From: Butyricicoccus_B sp017886875
GTDB lineage: Bacteria; Bacillota; Clostridia; Oscillospirales; Butyricicoccaceae
DNA: 64,000 nucleotides
Direction: 5' to 3'
Assembly (NCBI GenBank): GCA_963931655.1
Contig: OZ007036.1
Coordinates: 1,302,001 to 1,366,000 of the forward strand
A program made the translations under genes and the position numbers. Below are positions 58,767 to 64,000 of this stretch, one piece after another (within the stretch, counting starts at the first letter, position 1; each line of letters begins with the position of its first letter). The notes below the pieces were generated by a model, which saw only the letters and a program-made list of their open reading frames with translations, ran no database searches and had not been told where the DNA came from.

Positions 58767-58782
58767 GACCGACCAGTCGGTC
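58767..58782. promoter_or_regulatory. TetR-type operator of the efflux operon
   Basis: GACCGACCAGTCGGTC, a palindrome with perfect 7-bp arms around CA, 13 nt after the -10 box. This matches the GACCGAC half-site of many TetR/AcrR-type efflux repressors. No TetR gene is in the window. Confidence 0.8.
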
Positions 58783-58811
58783 GGAAATATATATTAAGAT
58801 TGGAGGACACT

Positions 58812-60143
58812 ATGTATATAAAAAATATATCAGCTGTTTTGTTATCTGGTTTATTGCTGTCTGGTATGTCAGCACAGGCATTAACCCCAAAGATGACAAA
58901 TAATATTATTTTATCAGCTGGTTTTGCTTCTGTTAAGGGTGCATTTGAAGCAAATAATGTTCCTACTACCCCACCAGTACAAGATATGCAAAGTGTTACA
59001 TTTAATTCGCTTGAAAACAAAATAAGAACTTATAATCAAAGTATAAAAAGCTTTGAAAAAACACTTGCAAGTATAAATTCAACTGATGTGAGTTTACAGT
59101 TTTTCCAGCAAAAACTTCAATATGACCAGCAAAATAATGTTTTGAAAAAACAAGCAGATGCATATACAGCCTCTGCAAATCAGCTAAGAAGTGCAGCCGC
59201 TGCTGAGGATATTGACGAAGCAACAAAAAATGCATTAAATGCTCAAGCTGAAGCTATGAGTATGCTTGCAGCACAAGCCCAAGCAACTATTACTATGAAT
59301 AATGCTATTGTAGCTGGTTTAGACGATGCGGAAGAAGATGCACAACATCAGCTTGACGATACATATGCTTCTACAAAAAAGCAGCTTAGTAATGCCGCTG
59401 ACCAGATTGTTATTGGTGCTCAAACACAATATATAACACTTGTGACTATTGATAACAATATAGCTGCACTTGAACGTTCAATCGCTGCGATTGATAGAAC
59501 TATACCTGTTATGCAAACACAACTTGAAATAGGCATAGCGTCAGAGCTTGATTTAAAAACTCTGCAAAATCAACGTGATACTGCACAAAGCAGTCTTGAA
59601 AGCATAATAACTCAAAAGGAAAGCCTGCAAAATAGTCTTTCTGTTATGTTAGGAAATGATGCAAGTACAACTGTAACAGTCGAAGATTTGCCTGATATCT
59701 CCTATGATATGAAAAATATAAATTATGCTAATGATTTAGAAAGTGCAATGAAAAACAGTTATACAATATGGGAAAAACAAGATGCACTCAGAAAAGCGTC
59801 AAATGATTATGAAGATGATGTAACATCAACTCTTGATGCATATGATGCAGCAAAACTTGATTTAGAAGCTGCAAAAGTGCAAACTGAAAATGGCTTTAAA
59901 GCACTTTATCAAACACTTTTAGAAAAACAGCGTTTACTTGAGCAAGCTAAAGAAAATTTAACTCTTGCTGAACAGAATTTTGAAGTAAGTAAAGTTAAAT
60001 ATAGTATAGGCAATATTTCAAAACTTGAATATGAAAATGAAAAAGATACACTTGAAAATGCTAAAGATGCTATAAAAACTGCAGAAGTAGAGCTTTTCAC
60101 CGCTTATAATAATTATCAGTGGGGAATTAAAGGTGTAATCTAG
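58812..60143 (+). CDS. TolC-family (outer-membrane-efflux-like) protein
   Basis: A 443-residue exported protein. The signal peptide ISAVLLSGLLLSGMSAQALT is followed by two long coiled-coil halves with the TolC pattern: the first about residues 75-250 (Ala/Gln-rich heptads), the second about 320-440, ending ENLTLAEQNFEVSKVKYSIG and KLEYENEKDTLENAKD, typical of TolC repeats. In diderm bacteria such proteins form the outer-membrane tunnel of tripartite pumps. Here it leads an operon with an adaptor and an RND pump. I start at ATG 58812 after GGAGG; the TTG at 58800 lies inside that box. Confidence 0.83.
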   Translation: MYIKNISAVLLSGLLLSGMSAQALTPKMTNNIILSAGFASVKGAFEANNVPTTPPVQDMQSVTFNSLENKIRTYNQSIKSFEKTLASINSTDVSLQFFQQKLQYDQQNNVLKKQADAYTASANQLRSAAAAEDIDEATKNALNAQAEAMSMLAAQAQATITMNNAIVAGLDDAEEDAQHQLDDTYASTKKQLSNAADQIVIGAQTQYITLVTIDNNIAALERSIAAIDRTIPVMQTQLEIGIASELDLKTLQNQRDTAQSSLESIITQKESLQNSLSVMLGNDASTTVTVEDLPDISYDMKNINYANDLESAMKNSYTIWEKQDALRKASNDYEDDVTSTLDAYDAAKLDLEAAKVQTENGFKALYQTLLEKQRLLEQAKENLTLAEQNFEVSKVKYSIGNISKLEYENEKDTLENAKDAIKTAEVELFTAYNNYQWGIKGVI

Positions 60144-60161
60144 TAAGGAGAATAATAAAAT

Positions 60162-61361
60162 ATGCAAAAAAAGAATAGATTTTTAGCTATTATTTTGTTT
60201 TGTGTCATGCTTTTAAGTGCATGCAGCAATAAAGAAACCGAGCAAAAGCAAACCGAAACTGCAACAGCGGTAGAAACTCAAGTAGTTTCAAGCGGTGAAA
60301 TGTCATCATCAAATAAAATTGCAGGACAAGTAACACCTGTTGAGTCTGTACAAGTTTTCCCAATGTTAGCAGGCAAAGTAACCAGTTTAAATGTTAGCGA
60401 TGGCGATATAGTTTCGCAAGGTCAAGTACTTTTCACAGTTGATACATCAACTGTAACATCAACTCTTGGAGCATTGCAACAAAGCTATAATGCAACCAAG
60501 GCAGCAACCGACCAAGCGATAAACACAGCATCACTTGGTGTACAAAATGCCGAGCTTGCAGTAACACAGGCACAAACTGCACTTGATAATGTCAATGCAT
60601 TATTTGCAGTTGGTGCAGCGTCCAGCCAACAAGTAACACAAGCTGAACAAGGAGTTCAGCAGGCACAGGCTGGACTTGAGCAAGCAAAAACAGCAGTTGA
60701 GCAAGCTAAAGCTTCACAACAAGCCTCACTTGCTCAGATACAAGCATCTATTGACCAAATAAACGCACAAGTGGCACTTGGAACAGTTACTTCACCTGTA
60801 AGTGGTAAAATATCCAGTTTAAATATCACAGTTGGTGGTATGGCATCACAAACCTCACCTGCTATGATAATTGCAGTTAATAATGAGCTTATGCTTTCAG
60901 TTTTTGCAAGTGAAAATATTAGAATTGGTGTTCAAGTCGGTGATATAGCTGATGTAACCATTAGTTCTGTATCAAGTGATGCTATGAAATGTACTGTTAG
61001 AAGTGTATCAGAAAATGCAGATGCACAAACAAATCTTTATGAAATAACACTTTATTTACCTGCTGATTTAAATGTCCCAGTTGGAGCATTTGCAGATGTT
61101 GTATTATATACAGATAAAAAAGAAAGTACAATACAAATTCCAACCGAATGTATCTTAACTGATGGTGAAGAAAAATATGTATTCACCATAGATGATAATA
61201 AAGCAAAAAAAGTTTTAATAAGCACTGGTCTTGTAGGTGATGGCGTAACAGAGATTACTGAAGGACTTGTAGGCGGCGAAACTTTGGTTACTAAGGGGCA
61301 GAGCTATCTTTCTGATGGTGCAGATATACGCATTGTAAATGGAGAGGATAGTGCCGAATGA
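60162..61361 (+). CDS. RND efflux adaptor lipoprotein (HlyD/MFP family)
   Basis: A 399-residue membrane fusion protein. The signal FLAIILFCVMLLSACSN carries a lipobox (LSAC). The barrel-sandwich half VESVQVFPMLAGKVTSLNVS (about 63-82) and its partner GTVTSPVSGKISSLNITVGG (about 206-225) flank an Ala/Gln-rich coiled-coil hairpin (about 100-200), followed by the beta-barrel and membrane-proximal domains. It links the RND pump to the TolC-like protein. It lies 18 bp after the TolC-like gene and overlaps the pump gene by 4 nt. Confidence 0.92.
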   Translation: MQKKNRFLAIILFCVMLLSACSNKETEQKQTETATAVETQVVSSGEMSSSNKIAGQVTPVESVQVFPMLAGKVTSLNVSDGDIVSQGQVLFTVDTSTVTSTLGALQQSYNATKAATDQAINTASLGVQNAELAVTQAQTALDNVNALFAVGAASSQQVTQAEQGVQQAQAGLEQAKTAVEQAKASQQASLAQIQASIDQINAQVALGTVTSPVSGKISSLNITVGGMASQTSPAMIIAVNNELMLSVFASENIRIGVQVGDIADVTISSVSSDAMKCTVRSVSENADAQTNLYEITLYLPADLNVPVGAFADVVLYTDKKESTIQIPTECILTDGEEKYVFTIDDNKAKKVLISTGLVGDGVTEITEGLVGGETLVTKGQSYLSDGADIRIVNGEDSAE

Positions 61362-64000
61362 AATTTGCAGATTTTTGTATAAAGCATAAAGTTACAACTA
61401 TCATGGCATATGTAATGATAGTGATTTTCGGTATATTAGGTTTTTCCTCACTTCCTCTTGCATTAATGCCTGATATCGAGCTACCTATGGCTGTTATAAT
61501 GACAACATATACAGGTGCAGGACCTGAGGAAATTGAGAATTTAGTTACAAAGCCTATTGAAGCAGCTTGTGCAAGTGTTGCGGGTATGGACTCCTTACAA
61601 TCACAATCAAGTGAAAATGTAAGTACAGTTATGGTAACATTTGCTGATGGCACAAATATGGACGAAGCACTTGTTGATGTTAGAGATAAAATTGACCAAG
61701 CAAGTGCAATGCTTCCTGAAGATGCTTCAACACCAATGGTAATGAAAATGAATATAAATTCATTGCCTGTGGTTGAAATAGGGCTTAGAGGTGCAAGCCT
61801 ATCACAGTTACAGCAAATAGCGGAAGATGATTTATCCCCTACTCTTGAAAGAATAGATGGCGTAGCGTCTATAACTATATCTGGCGGTTATGATAATGAA
61901 GTCGCTATTTACACATATGCTGATAAAATGAATGGCTATGGGCTAAGTATTTCTTATATTTCACAAATGCTTGCAGCTGAGAATATAGCAATTCCAGCGG
62001 GTGATGTGCAAAATGGCTCACAAACATTATCAGTAAGAACAACAGGCGAATTTAAATCGGTTGATGATATAGCAAACATGCTTTTACCACTGCCAACAGG
62101 CGGTTCAGTGCGTTTAGGTGATATAGCTGATGTATCCATGCAGCCAACCAAGCAAGAGCAAATTTCTAAAATAGATGGAGAGCCTTGTGTAACAATAACC
62201 GTTCAGCAGCAATCAGATGTAAATACTGTGCAAATAGCAGAAAAGGTAAAAAAACAGCTTGAAACTTTTACTTCTGAAAATCCAACCTTGCAAACTACTT
62301 TACTTATGGACCAATCAGAATATATAAATTTATCGGTTGATTCAGTAGTTCAAAATATTTTACTTGGTGTTATACTTGCAGCTATAGTATTGTTTGTATT
62401 TTTACGTGATATAGGTGCAACTACAGTTATATCTATATCCATGCCTGTATGTATTATATCTGTATTTCTAGTTATGATAGCTATGGATATAACCGTTAAT
62501 ATGATGAGCTTGGGCGGACTTGCAATGGGTGTAGGTATGATAGTAGATAACTCTATTGTTGTACTTGAAAATATCTTTAGATATCGTTCTGATGGCTATA
62601 GCAGAATTGATTCATGCATACAAGGTACTGGTGAAGTTGCACTATCTATTTCCGCAGGTACACTTACAACTGTTGCAGTATTTTTACCTATTGGATTATC
62701 TGGCGGTATTGCAGGTATGATGTTTAGAGAGTTTTCTATTACAATTTCTGCATTGCTTCTTGCTTCACTATTTATTGCTTTAACTCTTGTACCACTAATG
62801 TGTTATCTTCTACTTGATAGAGGTAAGGAAGGCAGAAGGCTTATAAATAAAAGTGGAGATATAGCGGATAGACCACTTATGCGTAAATATAAAAGTCTAC
62901 TTAATTTATTTATAACCCGCAGAAAAATAGGTGTTCTTTCATCTATTGCAATGATTTTAATATTTAGTTTATCTATTGCTATTGCAGGTTTTGAAATGAT
63001 ACCAGCAGTTGATGAAGGTGGAATTTCAGTTACTATTGATATGCCTGTAGGCTCAGAGCTTGAGGAGTCAGCAAGCATTGCAGATAGAGTAGCAGATATA
63101 GCAGTAAAAACAATACCAGAAATTCAAACACTTTCTTATACATCAGAAGAAGATACAACTATGAGCATAGATATTGGCTCTAAATCTGATAGAGATAGAG
63201 ATGTATGGGAAATAATAAATCAACTTAGAGATGATACCGCAGATATAGCAGGCTGTAAAATTTCAATATCATCATCAGGCACAATGGATATGTCTGCAAT
63301 GAGTGGTGATGCTATCTCTGTAACACTTCGTGGCGATGATTATGAACTTTTAACTGAAACAGGTGACAAACTTGTTGATGAATTATCAAAAATTCCAGAT
63401 GCAACTAATGTATCATCATCAGCAGGTGAGCAAGTGCCACAAGTAGAAGTCACATTAAAACCAACAAGTGCTGTAAGATATGGACTTACTTCCTCATCAG
63501 TAGGTCAAGCGGTCAGAAGTGAGCTTGCAGGTGCAACAGCCACACAGCTTAAAGTATCAGGTGATGAAATAAATGTTAGTGTTAAAGGTGATGTAACATC
63601 ATCACAAAGTCTTGACGCACTTAAAGCAGTTGCAATACCTACACAAACAGGCGGTACAGTACCGCTTAGCTTGGTTGCAAATGTAGATGTAGTGCTTGCA
63701 CCACAAAATATAGTAAGACAAAATCAAAGTAGAACAATTACAATAAGCGGTGATAGTCGCTCTAGTGATATTGTCACTATAAACCAAAGTGTCAATGAAG
63801 TTCTTGCTGATTTTGAATTGCCAAGCGGCATAACTATAGAATCTGGTGGCGAAATGGAAGCAATGACTGAGTCATTTGTAACTCTTGGTAAGGCTCTTAT
63901 TGTTGGACTTGTGCTTATTTACTTTGTGCTTGCAAGTCAGTTTGAATCATTTATAATGCCTATTATGGTAATGATGATTTTACCAGTAGGTTTAATGGGT
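61358..64000 (+). CDS. RND-family efflux pump, AcrB/SwrC-like (partial at right edge)
   Basis: The first 881 residues of an RND permease that continues past the window. It starts MKFADFCIKHKVTTIMAYVM and has TM1, the porter domain with TGAGPEEIENLVTKPIE and DVRDKIDQASAMLPED, then TM2-6 with the proton-relay region GGLAMGVGMIVDNSIVVLEN (Asp-Asn where AcrB has Asp-Asp, common in the Firmicutes SwrC group), the second porter domain, and the start of TM8-9. The ATG overlaps the adaptor stop (ATGA). It exports amphiphilic or toxic compounds using the proton gradient. A TetR-type operator controls the operon. Confidence 0.95.
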   Translation, partial: MKFADFCIKHKVTTIMAYVMIVIFGILGFSSLPLALMPDIELPMAVIMTTYTGAGPEEIENLVTKPIEAACASVAGMDSLQSQSSENVSTVMVTFADGTNMDEALVDVRDKIDQASAMLPEDASTPMVMKMNINSLPVVEIGLRGASLSQLQQIAEDDLSPTLERIDGVASITISGGYDNEVAIYTYADKMNGYGLSISYISQMLAAENIAIPAGDVQNGSQTLSVRTTGEFKSVDDIANMLLPLPTGGSVRLGDIADVSMQPTKQEQISKIDGEPCVTITVQQQSDVNTVQIAEKVKKQLETFTSENPTLQTTLLMDQSEYINLSVDSVVQNILLGVILAAIVLFVFLRDIGATTVISISMPVCIISVFLVMIAMDITVNMMSLGGLAMGVGMIVDNSIVVLENIFRYRSDGYSRIDSCIQGTGEVALSISAGTLTTVAVFLPIGLSGGIAGMMFREFSITISALLLASLFIALTLVPLMCYLLLDRGKEGRRLINKSGDIADRPLMRKYKSLLNLFITRRKIGVLSSIAMILIFSLSIAIAGFEMIPAVDEGGISVTIDMPVGSELEESASIADRVADIAVKTIPEIQTLSYTSEEDTTMSIDIGSKSDRDRDVWEIINQLRDDTADIAGCKISISSSGTMDMSAMSGDAISVTLRGDDYELLTETGDKLVDELSKIPDATNVSSSAGEQVPQVEVTLKPTSAVRYGLTSSSVGQAVRSELAGATATQLKVSGDEINVSVKGDVTSSQSLDALKAVAIPTQTGGTVPLSLVANVDVVLAPQNIVRQNQSRTITISGDSRSSDIVTINQSVNEVLADFELPSGITIESGGEMEAMTESFVTLGKALIVGLVLIYFVLASQFESFIMPIMVMMILPVGLMG

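Overview
The window looks like a chromosomal segment of an AT-rich, anaerobic, spore-forming member of the Clostridia, probably a gut butyrate producer. The evidence is a butyryl-CoA dehydrogenase/EtfBA operon, dipicolinate synthase (dpaAB), SpoVAC, AddAB instead of RecBCD, a T-box riboswitch, meso-diaminopimelate dehydrogenase and clostridial-style promoters (TTGACA-17-TATAAT). I infer the class from gene content and do not name a species.

Layout. 0-2.9 kb: start of nadE, then a YtrA-type GntR regulator / lipoprotein / ABC transporter operon. 3.0-6.4 kb: bcd-etfB-etfA behind a long folded 5' leader. 6.4-13.3 kb: an ECF sigma/anti-sigma pair, spoVAC, an ECF-transporter S component, an XRE regulator, Mrp ATPase, a split chromate transporter pair and a TrpB-like gene under a tRNA-Trp T-box. 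13.3-18.4 kb: galK-galE-galT with a divergently numbered but co-directional LacI-type regulator, followed by tRNA-fMet. 18.7-25 kb: two overlapping GGDEF proteins, guaD, ddh and a MATE exporter. 25.05-31.6 kb: rRNA operon 1 on the minus strand (16S, tRNA-Ile, tRNA-Ala, 23S, Lys, Glu, 5S, Asn, Met, Trp, Asp, Thr). 31.7-42.2 kb: metY and a LysR regulator, glgP, dpaAB, then a two-component system with two PepSY-domain exported proteins. 42.4-48.2 kb: rRNA operon 2 (16S, Ile, Ala, 23S, 5S). 48.3-55.6 kb: addBA and a Phe/Gly/Asp tRNA cluster. 55.7-64 kb: RNase R, a patatin-like lipase and a TolC-like/adaptor/RND efflux operon under a TetR-type operator; the RND pump runs off the right edge.

How genes work together. 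Bcd and EtfAB form the last reductive step of butyrate synthesis. GalK-GalE-GalT is a full Leloir pathway with its own repressor and operators. DpaAB makes dipicolinate, and SpoVAC belongs to the channel that moves it into the spore. The PepSY proteins probably act outside the membrane with the adjacent sensor kinase. The two rRNA operons are co-oriented, about 16.6 kb apart, nearly identical, and each has three tandem promoters plus a boxA.

Most interesting: (1) a 3-way-junction, pseudoknot-capable leader RNA in front of bcd; (2) paired, compensatory sequence differences between the two rRNA operons in 5S, 16S and 23S helices; (3) a three-hairpin RNA between rRNA operon 2 and the PepSY two-component operon; (4) a family of transcribed palindromes in rRNA/tRNA spacers; (5) a complete TolC-like/RND tripartite pump in an apparently Gram-positive spore former.
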